From Dietzia cinnamea NBRC 102147 (lineage in GTDB: Bacteria > Actinomycetota > Actinomycetes > Mycobacteriales > Mycobacteriaceae): a stretch of 64,000 nucleotides of DNA. Below the pieces are notes generated by a model. That model was not told the origin of the DNA and searched no databases. It saw only the letters and a program-made list of their open reading frames with translations. Made by a program: the position numbers and the translations under genes. Shown in pieces: positions 20,315-28,891 of the stretch (position 1 is its first letter; every line of letters starts with the position of its first letter). The stretch spans positions 1 to 64,000 of the forward strand of contig NZ_BCSW01000007.1 of the NCBI RefSeq assembly GCF_001571065.1. Direction: 5' to 3'.

Positions 20315-21889
20315 TCAGGGCCGGGCGAGTTGGGCTGGCCGGCGGCCCGGAGCGCTGCGGTCATGCCAGGGCGCTCTGGCGAACGTCCGGACCTGCGCCG
20401 CGAACCGGGTCGCGAGCAACGGATGTCCGGCCCAGTGGGTGTGCAGGTAGGACGCGTGGACCGACCCGGTGACGAAGCCCTCCGGCCCGGCAGTGCTCGT
20501 CCACGCCGGGCTCGCGCTCGAGAGCGGGCCCTCGACCGCGCCTGATTCGGCCCCCGCGGGACGCTGCCCTGCAGCCGTACCCGCCGTACCCGCCGTACCC
20601 GCCGCACCCGCCGAACCAGCCGCACCAGCCGCACCCGCCGTCGGCGTGACCGCCGTGCGATGGAACTCGTGCCCGGTGACCTCGGTGCCTGCGGCGGCCA
20701 GGATGCTGTCGGCCACGGCCGTCGAGCGCCGGTAGGCCAGCGTGAGCCGCGGGGCCATGGCGGCGTCGGCGTCGATCGCGCCCACCATCGGCACGCCGTC
20801 CAGGCTCCGGCAGAGGTACAGCAGGCCCGCACATTCGGCGACCGTCGGCACGCCCGCGGACGTCGCCGCGCGCAGTGCCCGCAGCATGGGCTCGTTGGCG
20901 GCGAGGTCGCCCGCGTGCACCTCGGGGAACCCGCCACCGAGGTAGATCCCTGCGGTCCCGTCGGGCAGGGACTCGTCGGCCAGCGGGTCGAACGGCGCGA
21001 CCGAGCAGCCGGCCGCCTCGAGCAGCTCGACCGTCTCGGCGTAGCGGAACGTGAAGGCCCGGCCGCCGGCCACGGCGATGAGCGGGCGGCCCTTGTCGTC
21101 GTCGCCGCCGGATCCGCGCCCGCCACCTGCCACCGCCTCCTGCGCCGACCACGCCTGCCCGCGCAGCGGCGGCGCGGACCGCGCGATGCGCATGACGGCC
21201 TCGAGGTCGATGGATGCGGCGACCTTCCCGGCGAGGTGGTCGAGGGACCGCGCGGCCTCGGGGCGCTCGGCGGCGGGGACGAGGCCGAGGTGGCGGGAGG
21301 GGGCGGTGACGTCGTCGTCGCGCTGGAGCACGCCCAGCACGGGGATGCCCAGGGGCGCGAGGCCGCGGCGGACTTCGTCGGAGTGGCGTACGGACCCCGC
21401 CTTGTTGAGCACCACCCCGGCGATCCGGACGTCCGCGTCGAACGTGGCCATGCCGAGCACTGTGGCGGCGATGGTGCGCGAGGCGTGCGAGATGTCGACG
21501 ACCAGCACGACGGGGGAGTCGGTGAGGCGGGCGACGTGCGCGGTGGAGGCGAACCCTTCGCGGCCGATGTGGCCGTCGTACAGGCCCATGACGCCCTCGA
21601 TCACCGCGATGTCGGCCGGCCGCCCGCCGCGGGTCCCGCCGAATCGCGCACCGTGCAGCAGCAGCGGCACGATCCGCTCCTCGCCCACCAGGTGCGGGTC
21701 GAGGTTGCGGCCCGGCCGCCCGGTGGCGAGGGCGTGGTACCCGGGGTCGATGTAGTCGGGGCCCACCTTGTGCCCCGAGACCTCCAGCCCGGTGCGGCGC
21801 AGCGCGGCCATGAGGCCGGTGGCGACGGTGGTCTTGCCGTGCCCCGACGCCGGCGCGGCCACGACGATCCGCGGCAGCGCGGTCACCAT
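20315..21889 (-). CDS. cobB: Cobyrinic acid a,c-diamide synthase CobB
   Basis: A 524-residue CobB/CbiA-type amidotransferase; in the aerobic route it amidates the a and c side chains of hydrogenobyrinic acid. The N-terminal P-loop is in APASGHGKTTVATGLMAALR, followed by KVGPDYIDPGYH and GVMGLYDGH. The C-terminal GATase domain has its nucleophile in VAECAGLLYLC. A low-complexity GGGRGSGGDDDKG insert lies between the domains, and a long Ala/Gly/Thr repeat tract (GAAGAAGSAGAAGTAGTAGT, from about 20,575 to 20,640) lies near the C-terminus. The ATG at 21887-21889 overlaps cobO by 7 bp. Confidence 0.93.
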   Translation of the reverse strand: MVTALPRIVVAAPASGHGKTTVATGLMAALRRTGLEVSGHKVGPDYIDPGYHALATGRPGRNLDPHLVGEERIVPLLLHGARFGGTRGGRPADIAVIEGVMGLYDGHIGREGFASTAHVARLTDSPVVLVVDISHASRTIAATVLGMATFDADVRIAGVVLNKAGSVRHSDEVRRGLAPLGIPVLGVLQRDDDVTAPSRHLGLVPAAERPEAARSLDHLAGKVAASIDLEAVMRIARSAPPLRGQAWSAQEAVAGGGRGSGGDDDKGRPLIAVAGGRAFTFRYAETVELLEAAGCSVAPFDPLADESLPDGTAGIYLGGGFPEVHAGDLAANEPMLRALRAATSAGVPTVAECAGLLYLCRSLDGVPMVGAIDADAAMAPRLTLAYRRSTAVADSILAAAGTEVTGHEFHRTAVTPTAGAAGAAGSAGAAGTAGTAGTAAGQRPAGAESGAVEGPLSSASPAWTSTAGPEGFVTGSVHASYLHTHWAGHPLLATRFAAQVRTFARAPWHDRSAPGRRPAQLARP

Positions 21890-22497
21890 TCGATGCCCCG
21901 CTGACCCTTCTGCCCGGCGTCCATCGGGTGCTTGACCTTGGTCATCTCGGTGACCAGGTCGGCGACCTCGAGCAGCCGTGGATCGGCGTCGCGGCCGGTG
22001 ATCACGACGTGCTGCCGCCCGGGCCGCGCGGCGAGGGTGGCCACCACGTCGTCGACGTCCACCCAGCCCCATTTCATGGGATAGGTGAACTCGTCGAGCA
22101 GGTACAGGTCGTGCCGCTCGTCGGCGAGGCGCCGCTTGATCTCGGCCCATCCTTCGGCGGCATCGGCGGCGTGGTCGGCCTCGGTGCCGTCCTTGCGCGA
22201 CCACGACCATCCCGAGCCCATCTTGTGCCACTCCACCGGGCCGCCCTCGCCGGTCTCGGCATGCAGTTGGCCGAGGCGTTCCATGACGGTCTGCTCGCCG
22301 ATGCGCCACTTGGCGGACTTGACGAACTGGAAGACGCCGATGTCCCAGCCCTGGTTCCACGCGCGCATGGCCAGGCCGAACGCGGCGGTGGACTTCCCCT
22401 TGCCGGGCCCGGTGTGGACCATGACGAGCGGGCGGTTGCGGCGCTGGCGGGTGCTGAGGCCGTCGTCGGGGACGGTGGTGGGTTGTCCCTGGGGCAT
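21883..22497 (-). CDS. cobO: Cob(I)yrinic acid a,c-diamide adenosyltransferase CobO
   Basis: A 204-residue CobA/CobO-type ATP:corrinoid adenosyltransferase. It has the P-loop GPGKGKSTAAFGLAMRA (from residue 30), GVFQFVKSAKWRIGE, LYLLDEFTYPMKWGWVD and VVITGRDADPRLLEVADLVT, the complete set for this family. It attaches the adenosyl group to the reduced corrinoid. The start overlaps the preceding chelatase gene by one base, and the 3' end overlaps cobB, giving a compact chlI/D-cobO-cobB operon behind a riboswitch. Confidence 0.96.
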   Translation of the reverse strand: MPQGQPTTVPDDGLSTRQRRNRPLVMVHTGPGKGKSTAAFGLAMRAWNQGWDIGVFQFVKSAKWRIGEQTVMERLGQLHAETGEGGPVEWHKMGSGWSWSRKDGTEADHAADAAEGWAEIKRRLADERHDLYLLDEFTYPMKWGWVDVDDVVATLAARPGRQHVVITGRDADPRLLEVADLVTEMTKVKHPMDAGQKGQRGIEW

Positions 22498-24665
22498 CAG
22501 GCGACCTCGTTTCGCGTCGTGGGGGTCGGTGCGGTGGTGTGTTCTCGGACGGTGCGGGTGAGGCCGTCGGCGGTGACCTCGCCGAGTGGCACGTGCTCGG
22601 CGCCGAGGTGCGCGGCGAGTTCGGCGGCTAGGCCCATGCGGAAGCGGCCGGTCTCGCAGTCCACCACCACGGACGCCACGCCGAGGGAGGCCAGTCCGGC
22701 CGCCGCGGTGCGGGACCGGGCGAGGGCGTCCGGGCCGTGGGTGGCGCGGCCGTCGGTGACGACGACGACGAGAGGTCGCCGCTGCCGATCGCGGATGCTC
22801 TCGATGCGCAGGACCTCGGCGGTGGTGAGCAGTCCCTCCGCCAGTGGGGTCCGGCCGCCCGCCGGGAGGTCGGCGAGGCGGGTGGCCGCGACGTCGACCG
22901 AGGAGGTGGGCGGGAGGGCGACCTGCGCGGCGGACCCGCGGAACGTCACCAGGCCGACCTTGTCGCGGCGGCGGTAGGCGTCCAGCAGGAGGGACAGGAT
23001 CGCGGTCTTGACCTGCTCCATGCGGGTGCGGGCGGCCATGGAGCCCGAGGCGTCCACGCAGAACAGGACGAGGTTGGATTCGCGGCCCTCGCGCACGGCC
23101 GAGCGCAGGTCCTCGGGGGCGAGCAGGAGGCGGGCGCGTTCAGCGCCGTCGTGGCCGGCCATGCGGCCGCGGGCGGCCTGGTGCGGCGCGGCCGTGCGGA
23201 TGGTGGCGGGAAGGTGCAGGTCGGCGCCGGTGAACTCACCGGCGCCGACCCGCCGACCGCTGCTCGTGCGGGCCCGGGACCGACGACCCGCCGCACCCTC
23301 GCCGGTGCCGGCGACGCTGAACAGCCGCGTCCGGTACGGCTCCGACGCGGAGGCCACGGTGCCGGGCTGCGGGGCGGCGGGACCGGGTGCGGAGCCCGAG
23401 GCGGTGTCGGGGTCCGGGGTGGTGTCGGGGTCCGGGCTGCCCTCGGGGTCCGGGCTGCCGTCGGCGTCAGCCGGGCTGTCCTGCTGAGCGTGCCCGCCGC
23501 CGTCGGTCGCGTCGCTGCCGGGCCCGCCGGCCGAGGCCTCGGCCGGGGTCTGGTCGGTGGACGGGGTGTCCGCACTGCTCGAGTCGTCGGCGGACTCGGA
23601 CGGACCGGCGTTCTCGCCCTGCGGATCCTCGTCGCGGGGGTCGGGATCGGGCTCGTCGTCGTCGCCCAACAGCCGGTCCAGCAGCTCCTCGTCGAGGCCC
23701 GGCGCGTCGAACGGTGCGCGGCGGCGGCGGTGGGGCAGCGCCATGCGCGCGGCGACCCGGATGTCCTCGCGCGTGATGCGGACGCGGCCCTGCCACGCGG
23801 CGTGCGCGGCGGCGGTGCGGGCGGTGACGATGTCGGCGCGCATGCCGTCCACGTCGAAGCCCGCGCAGACCCGCGCGATGGTGGCCAGCGCCCACTCGGT
23901 GAGCCTGACCCCGCCGAGGACGCGCCGGGCGGCGGCGACCCGCTCACGCAGGGCGCGCTCGTCGTCGGCGTACGCGGCGGCGAACCCGGCGGGGTCGGCC
24001 TCGAACGCGATGCGGCGGCGCACCACCTCGGCCCGGAGCTCGGGGTCGCGCGGCGCGGCCACCTCCACGGTGAGACCGAAACGGTCCAGCAGCTGCGGGC
24101 GGAGCTCGCCCTCCTCGGGATTCATGGTGCCGACCAGCACGAAACGGGCGGCGTGCTCGACCGACAGGCCATCGCGCTCGACGGTGACGCGGCCCATCGC
24201 GGCGGCGTCGAGGAGCTGGTCCACCACGTGGTCGTGGAGCAGATTGACCTCGTCCACGTAGAGGATCCCGCGGTGGGCGCGAGCGAGCAGGCCGGGCTGG
24301 AACACGGTCACGCCGTCGGACAGCGCGCTCTCCAGGTGCAGCGACCCGGTGATCCGGTCCTCGGACACCCCGACCGGAAGCTCGACCAGGCGGACCGGCC
24401 GCCGCTCGGTGGGAGCGTCGGTGGGGATGCGGCCGTCGGGGGTCTCGGCGCCGCGGTCGTCGGGCGCGGAGGAGAAACGGTCGCCGGTGACCACCTCGAT
24501 CTTCGGGAGGACTCCGGCGAGGGCGCGGACCATCGTGGACTTGGCCGTGCCCTTCTCACCACGGATGAGGACGCCGCCGACCGACGGCGACACCGCCGTG
24601 AGGATGAGGGCCAGCGACATGTCGTCGGAACCGACGACAGCGCTGAAGGGGTAGTGCAATGGCAT
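22497..24665 (-). CDS. Magnesium/cobalt chelatase ChlI-ChlD fusion (CobN partner)
   Basis: A 722-residue AAA+ plus VWA protein. It has Walker A in RGEKGTAKST (residues 35-44), DEVNLLHDHVVDQLLDAAA and VGTMNPEEGELRPQLLDRFG (Walker B and sensor region). A long acidic and Pro/Ser-rich linker follows (about 330-450, with runs such as PDPEGSPDPDTTPDPDTAS). A C-terminal VWA domain has the MIDAS motif DASGSM (about 538) and FRGSAAQVALPPTSS. In actinobacteria such fusions probably replace CobS/CobT as the ATPase partner of CobN in cobalt insertion (established for ChlI/ChlD pairs, inferred here). It is the first gene of a riboswitch-led operon. Confidence 0.9.
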   Translation of the reverse strand: MPLHYPFSAVVGSDDMSLALILTAVSPSVGGVLIRGEKGTAKSTMVRALAGVLPKIEVVTGDRFSSAPDDRGAETPDGRIPTDAPTERRPVRLVELPVGVSEDRITGSLHLESALSDGVTVFQPGLLARAHRGILYVDEVNLLHDHVVDQLLDAAAMGRVTVERDGLSVEHAARFVLVGTMNPEEGELRPQLLDRFGLTVEVAAPRDPELRAEVVRRRIAFEADPAGFAAAYADDERALRERVAAARRVLGGVRLTEWALATIARVCAGFDVDGMRADIVTARTAAAHAAWQGRVRITREDIRVAARMALPHRRRRAPFDAPGLDEELLDRLLGDDDEPDPDPRDEDPQGENAGPSESADDSSSADTPSTDQTPAEASAGGPGSDATDGGGHAQQDSPADADGSPDPEGSPDPDTTPDPDTASGSAPGPAAPQPGTVASASEPYRTRLFSVAGTGEGAAGRRSRARTSSGRRVGAGEFTGADLHLPATIRTAAPHQAARGRMAGHDGAERARLLLAPEDLRSAVREGRESNLVLFCVDASGSMAARTRMEQVKTAILSLLLDAYRRRDKVGLVTFRGSAAQVALPPTSSVDVAATRLADLPAGGRTPLAEGLLTTAEVLRIESIRDRQRRPLVVVVTDGRATHGPDALARSRTAAAGLASLGVASVVVDCETGRFRMGLAAELAAHLGAEHVPLGEVTADGLTRTVREHTTAPTPTTRNEVA

Positions 24666-24694
24666 GGGGGCTCCCGCTCTCGTCTGCCAGGCTG

Positions 24695-24840
24695 GTCAGC
24701 GCGAGGCCGGTCTCCGGACTTCCCGGCTCATCTGTTGACGCTGCGCGTTGGCGCGGTGTCGCGAGAGGCCGGGTTACCGTAGCGGGCCCTGTGCCGGATT
24801 CTCACCGGCTTCCCTGATTCTCCCCTCCGTCCGCTCTCGC
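24695..24840 (-). promoter_or_regulatory. Cobalamin riboswitch upstream of chlI/D-cobO-cobB
   Basis: On the minus strand one reads GGGAAGCCGGTGAGAATCCG, GCACAGGGCCCGCTACGGTA, then GGAAGTCCGGAGACCGGCCT as the B12 box. Order and spacing match the AdoCbl riboswitch. The start codon of the chelatase gene is at 24665, about 35 bases after the box. Confidence 0.9.
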
Positions 24841-24942
24841 GGCCGTGGGGCACCTCGTGCTGTGGGTCGTGTTCGGTTGTGGTGCTGAGGGTAGTCCAGG
24901 CACCGGTCACCAGCGGCACAGGGGAGCAGCGGACCCGCCCGG

Positions 24943-25569
24943 CTAGACGGCTCCGAGTTCGCGGGCCCGGGCCACGGCTGCGGTCCGCGTGGTGACGCCG
25001 AGCTTGTCGAAGATGTGCACCAGGTGGGTTTTGACGGTCGCCTCCGACACGTTCAGCGAGGCGGCGGTCTGCCTGTTGGTTGCACCGTCCGCCACCGCCC
25101 GGAGGACCTCCGTTTCGCGATCGGTGAGTAGTGGACGCGGGTCGCGTAGTCGGCCCATGAGCTTGCCGGCGACGGTGGGGGAGAGCGCACTCTCGCCCGC
25201 TGCGGCGGCGCGGACCGCGCCCAGGAGGTCGTCGGGGCCGGCGTCCTTGAGGAGGTAGCCGCAGGCGCCGGCCTCGATCGCGCCGAGGATGTCCGAGTCC
25301 GTGTCGTGACTGGTGAGAACCAGGACCTGGGGAGGGTCGGCGAGCTCCCGGATCCTGGCCGTGGCCCGGACCCCGGCGGTGGCATCGCCGGAGAAGCGCA
25401 GGTCCATGAGCACCACGTCCACGTCCCCGATCCTGCAGCGCTCCACGGCGGCGTCGGCATCAGCGACGTCTGCGATCACCTCGATCGTCGGATCGGAAGC
25501 GAGTAGCGCCCGCAGCCCCGTGCGCACCACCGCGTGGTCGTCCGCGATCAGCACCCGCACCCTCGTCAC
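24943..25569 (-). CDS. NarL/LuxR-family response regulator
   Basis: A 208-residue two-component regulator. The receiver domain has the acidic pair DD (10-11), the phosphorylation site D56 in VVLMDLRFSG, and the switch K in GYLLKDAG. The C-terminal LuxR HTH (about 145-205) reads LTDRETEVLRAVADGATNRQ and SEATVKTHLVHIFDKLGV. The GTG start overlaps the kinase stop (GTGA). It is encoded with a sensor kinase and divergent from an FtsX-like permease plus ABC ATPase, which is likely its target (inference from many Gram-positive exporter modules). Confidence 0.93.
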   Translation of the reverse strand: MTRVRVLIADDHAVVRTGLRALLASDPTIEVIADVADADAAVERCRIGDVDVVLMDLRFSGDATAGVRATARIRELADPPQVLVLTSHDTDSDILGAIEAGACGYLLKDAGPDDLLGAVRAAAAGESALSPTVAGKLMGRLRDPRPLLTDRETEVLRAVADGATNRQTAASLNVSEATVKTHLVHIFDKLGVTTRTAAVARARELGAV

Positions 25570-26786
25570 AGCTCCTTCTCCGTCGTCCCCGTCGGCAGCA
25601 CCGCACGGACCGACGTACCGCCGCCCACCTCCGACTCCACTTCGAGTGTCCCTCCCAGGTCATCGACCCGACGGGCCATCCCGTCCAGCCCGAACGAGGC
25701 CGCGGTGCGAAGGGCGGTGGTGTCGAACCCGCATCCGTCGTCGTGGACCTCCAGCTGCACCGAGGTGGGGCGGTGGTCGAGGGTGATCCTGATCTGGTGG
25801 GGCGACCCGTGCTTGACCGCGTTGGTCAGGGCCTCCTGAGTCACCCTGACGAGTACCGCGGAGAGTTCCGCGGGTGGGTCGGCGGTCGGATCGCCACCCA
25901 CCGACACGGCGAGTCCGGGGTTCTCGGTCCCCACCCGCTCGGCGATCCGGCGCAGGGCCCCGGCCAGCGAGACACCGTCGAGTGGTGCCGGGCGCAGCGC
26001 GGCGATGAGCCTGCGCGTCTCGGTGAGGTTCTCGCCCGCCACCTCGCGGGCGAGACGGATCTGCTCCACCGCGGGATGCGAGGGATCCGAGCGCTCGGCG
26101 GCGTGCAACAGCATTCCGATGCTGGACAACCCCTGCGCCACGGTGTCGTGGATCTCGCCTGCCAGCCGGGCCCGCTCGGCCTCTCGTCCCACCTCCCGTT
26201 CCCGGGCGGCGAGCTCGGAGCGCGTGGCCATGAGTTCGGCGATCACCGCGCGCCGGGCCTGCGACTCGCGGTGTAGCGCGCGCACGCCGGCCCCCAGGCC
26301 GAGCGCCACGAGTGCTCCCACCACCGGCCCGATGATCCCCGCGGCGGTGAAGCCCTCGTGTAGTCCCAGAGCCAGCACCGCGACTGCGGCGAGAAAGGCC
26401 ACCGCCGCCGCGCCCGTCCACACGCCGAGGAGGAACTGGGCCAGGAAGAACAGTGGGAACACGAGGTAGGCGGCCTCGGGAACCTGGACCACGAGAGCCG
26501 CCCACAGCACGAGGACGGCGGCCAACCAGCCCAGGCGGACGGTGCTGGCCGTCTCGCGACGGCGCTCCCACACGGTTCCGATGCAGTACACGGCAGCGAA
26601 TCCCGCGGCGGTCGCCGCGGCCGGGACGTTGAGGACGCCGGAGGCGTCGCTGTGCGCGCCGACCAGGGTGAGCACGAGCAGTGCTGCCACCAGTGTGTGC
26701 AGGGCGATCTGCAGTTGGGTGAACACCACACGTACCCCCGCCGACTCGGGCGGGAGCTCCGCGGCGGTCGTTGGCTCCGAGGTCAC
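25566..26786 (-). CDS. Sensor histidine kinase (HisKA_3 type)
   Basis: A protein of about 406 residues with several hydrophobic N-terminal helices (LVAALLVLTLVGAHS, LGWLAAVLVLWAALVVQV, VAFLAAVAVLALGLH), a short coiled-coil linker (SELAAREREVGREAERARL), the HisKA_3 phospho-acceptor region LAGEIHDTVAQGLSSIGMLL, and an HATPase domain with TQEALTNAVKHG (N box), DDGCGF (G1) and GLDGMARRVDDLGG. I selected the GTG at 26784-26786 because the longer frame runs through unrelated sequence that overlaps the divergent permease. Stimulus unknown; a membrane-derived or antibiotic signal is typical for this arrangement. Confidence 0.88.
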   Translation of the reverse strand: MTSEPTTAAELPPESAGVRVVFTQLQIALHTLVAALLVLTLVGAHSDASGVLNVPAAATAAGFAAVYCIGTVWERRRETASTVRLGWLAAVLVLWAALVVQVPEAAYLVFPLFFLAQFLLGVWTGAAAVAFLAAVAVLALGLHEGFTAAGIIGPVVGALVALGLGAGVRALHRESQARRAVIAELMATRSELAAREREVGREAERARLAGEIHDTVAQGLSSIGMLLHAAERSDPSHPAVEQIRLAREVAGENLTETRRLIAALRPAPLDGVSLAGALRRIAERVGTENPGLAVSVGGDPTADPPAELSAVLVRVTQEALTNAVKHGSPHQIRITLDHRPTSVQLEVHDDGCGFDTTALRTAASFGLDGMARRVDDLGGTLEVESEVGGGTSVRAVLPTGTTEKEL

Positions 26787-26939
26787 CAGGTCGACGCTAG
26801 TCGTAACCCGCCGGGGCCGGCATCCATCGAAAGGTGGAGGAGCGGCCCGCCTTTCGACTCGGGAGAACCAACCTCGCGGTCGATCCGAGTCCGTGGCCGG
26901 GAGACGAACCTTGAGGCATGCCTTCGGAAAGGGAAAACC

Positions 26940-27992
26940 GTGTTCTTCGCGCTTCGTGACCTCCGCACCGCCCGGTGGCGGTTCACCCTCATCACCGGGG
27001 TCGTGCTGTTGCTGTCCGTTCTGGTGGCTGGACTTCTCGGCCTGACCGCCGGGCTGTCGAACCAGAGCGTGTCCGCGCTCCGGGCTCTCGGATCGGGCGG
27101 TTCGAGCTTTGTCCTCCCCACTGACGACAAAGGTGTCGTCGACCTCGACCGCGCCGCTCTCACCGACGGGCAGGTGGAGTCGATCACGGCACTGGACCCC
27201 TCCGCCGTGCCGGTAGGACTCGCCCGGCTCACCGTGGACGACGGCACGGAGACAGGCGTGTCCGCCGTCGCCGTGGGTCTGGCGGCACCGGTGGGCTCGG
27301 TGGCCCCGCCGTCGAGGGGGGAGGTCCTGGTGTCCACCGGGGTCGACGACGAGGTGGGCGGCGGCGTGGATGAGATCGGAATCGGTGGCGACACCCTGGC
27401 GGTCGCCGGAGACGCCGGCGATCTCTGGCACTCGCACACGCCTGTGGTGGTGACCGACCTCGACACGTGGAGAGAACTCGCCCCCCGCGGCGGGGCGGCC
27501 ACCACCATCGCGGTGTCGTCGGAAGCACTCGCTGATTCCGCCGTGCTGGATCAGGGCCTCGGCCTGGTCGACTCCGCGGGACTCGTGGGTGCGTTGCCCT
27601 CGCACCGGGCGGAGAACACCTCGCTGAGGACCATGACCTACATGCTGCTGGCTGTCACGGCGCTGGTCGTGGGTGCGTTCTTCACCGTCTGGGGGATGCA
27701 GCGCCGCCGTGATGTCGCCGTGCTCAAGGCGCTCGGTGCGTCCACGGCGATGGTCGTCCGCGATTCCATCGGACAGGCCGCGATCGTGTTGGCCGTGGGC
27801 ATCGGGGGCGGGGTGGGGATCGTCGCGCTCCTCGGGTTGGCCGCGGCCGGCACCGTGCCGTTTGTCGTCTCCGCCGGGACCACGCTTCTGCCGGCCGCTC
27901 TGCTCGCGGTGCTCGGTCTGGGCGGCGCGGCCGCCTCGCTGGGGCCGGTCCTGAACGCCGACCCCAACTCCGCGCTCGGGGCCGCCCGATGA
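26940..27992 (+). CDS. FtsX-like ABC transporter permease
   Basis: A protein of about 350 residues. One N-terminal membrane helix (FTLITGVVLLLSVLVAGLLG) is followed by a large extracytoplasmic MacB-type domain (residues about 40-225), then three helices (MTYMLLAVTALVVGAFFTVW, AAIVLAVGIGGGVGIVALLG, LLPAALLAVLGLGGAAASL), with the cytoplasmic RRRDVAVLKALGAST motif that contacts the ATPase. This is the one-permease FtsX/MacB architecture. The GTG start lies after a GGAAAGGGA site. Its stop overlaps an upstream ATG of the ATPase frame, but the ATPase has its own better start at 28076. Confidence 0.88.
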   Translation: MFFALRDLRTARWRFTLITGVVLLLSVLVAGLLGLTAGLSNQSVSALRALGSGGSSFVLPTDDKGVVDLDRAALTDGQVESITALDPSAVPVGLARLTVDDGTETGVSAVAVGLAAPVGSVAPPSRGEVLVSTGVDDEVGGGVDEIGIGGDTLAVAGDAGDLWHSHTPVVVTDLDTWRELAPRGGAATTIAVSSEALADSAVLDQGLGLVDSAGLVGALPSHRAENTSLRTMTYMLLAVTALVVGAFFTVWGMQRRRDVAVLKALGASTAMVVRDSIGQAAIVLAVGIGGGVGIVALLGLAAAGTVPFVVSAGTTLLPAALLAVLGLGGAAASLGPVLNADPNSALGAAR

Positions 27993-28075
27993 GCAGCCCC
28001 GATCGCAGCGGCCCTTCGCTGATGACGCCGCCCTCCGACTTCCTGCAACAACCGTCTACCTCCGGAAGGAATCTC

Positions 28076-28847
28076 ATGTCCGACACCGCTCTGCTCGAGG
28101 CGCCGTCGACCACCGCGCTGAGGATGAAGGACGTCCTCCTGACCTTCCCCGACGGTGAAGGCAGGGTCACCGCCGTCGACCACGTCTCACTCTCGATCGA
28201 TCGTGGGCGCAGCCTCGCCGTGACGGGACCTTCAGGCTCGGGAAAGTCCAGCCTGTTGGCGGTGGCGGCGACTCTGACCACGCCCGACTCCGGGCAGGTG
28301 TGGCTGCAGACCCGGGACGGCATGGTGGACCTGGCCGCGGTGAGCCCTGCGGAGGGTGCGGAGTTGCGCAGGAAGGACATCGGGATCGTGTTCCAGCAGT
28401 CCAACCTCATCGAGTCGCTCACGGCACGCGAACAACTCGAGGCCATGGCCTGGCTCGGATCACGACCGTCACGGGCGCGGCGCCGCGACGTGCGCGGACG
28501 AGCGGACGAACTCCTCGGTGTGGTCGGCCTGGGTGACGCTGGAGAGCGGGCGGTCGGGGCGCTGTCCGGGGGGGCAGCGGCAGCGGGTGGCGGTGGCGCG
28601 CGCCCTCATGAATCAGCCGGTGATGGTGCTCGCCGACGAGCCCACCAGCGCGCTCGATTCCGAATCCGGTGGGGTCGTGATGGATCTCCTCCTGGGTACC
28701 GCCCGGGATCTCGGGGTGGCACTGATGCTGGTCACTCATGACGCATCGATGGCGGCGCGGTGCGATTCACAGCTCCGTCTGGTCGACGGAGCTGTGACGT
28801 CCTCGACCGGGCTGGATCGGCAGCCGCGGGGAGGCTCGGTCGTCTGA
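28076..28847 (+). pseudogene. ABC transporter ATPase (LolD/MacB-like), frameshifted in a G7 tract
   Basis: From ATG 28076 (GGAAGGAA site) the frame gives GPSGSGKSSLLAV (Walker A) and the Q-loop region DIGIVFQQSNLIESL, up to GALSGG. There a run of seven Gs (28568-28574) replaces the six expected for LSGGQRQRV. Beyond it the other frame reads QRQRVAVARALMNQPVMVLA, DEPTSALDSESGGVV (Walker B) and LMLVTHDASMAARC to the stop at 28847. Restoring one frame would give a normal ATPase of about 256 residues. Either the gene is inactive, or it switches by slippage, or the read has one G too many. Confidence 0.85.
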
Positions 28848-28891
28848 CTGGGCGCTGAGGCAGCTCGGCGGAGGCTGTAGGGTTCCGCGTC

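Noticed and set aside
20560-20640. Short tandem repeat CCGCCGTACC/CCGCCGAACC suspected as a CRISPR-like or VNTR array
   Set aside because: Units are 9 bp and coding (Gly-Thr-Ala repeats in CobB), without spacers; it is a low-complexity protein tract.
24989-25786. Plus-strand frames across the two-component genes
   Set aside because: They are shadows of the response regulator and kinase.
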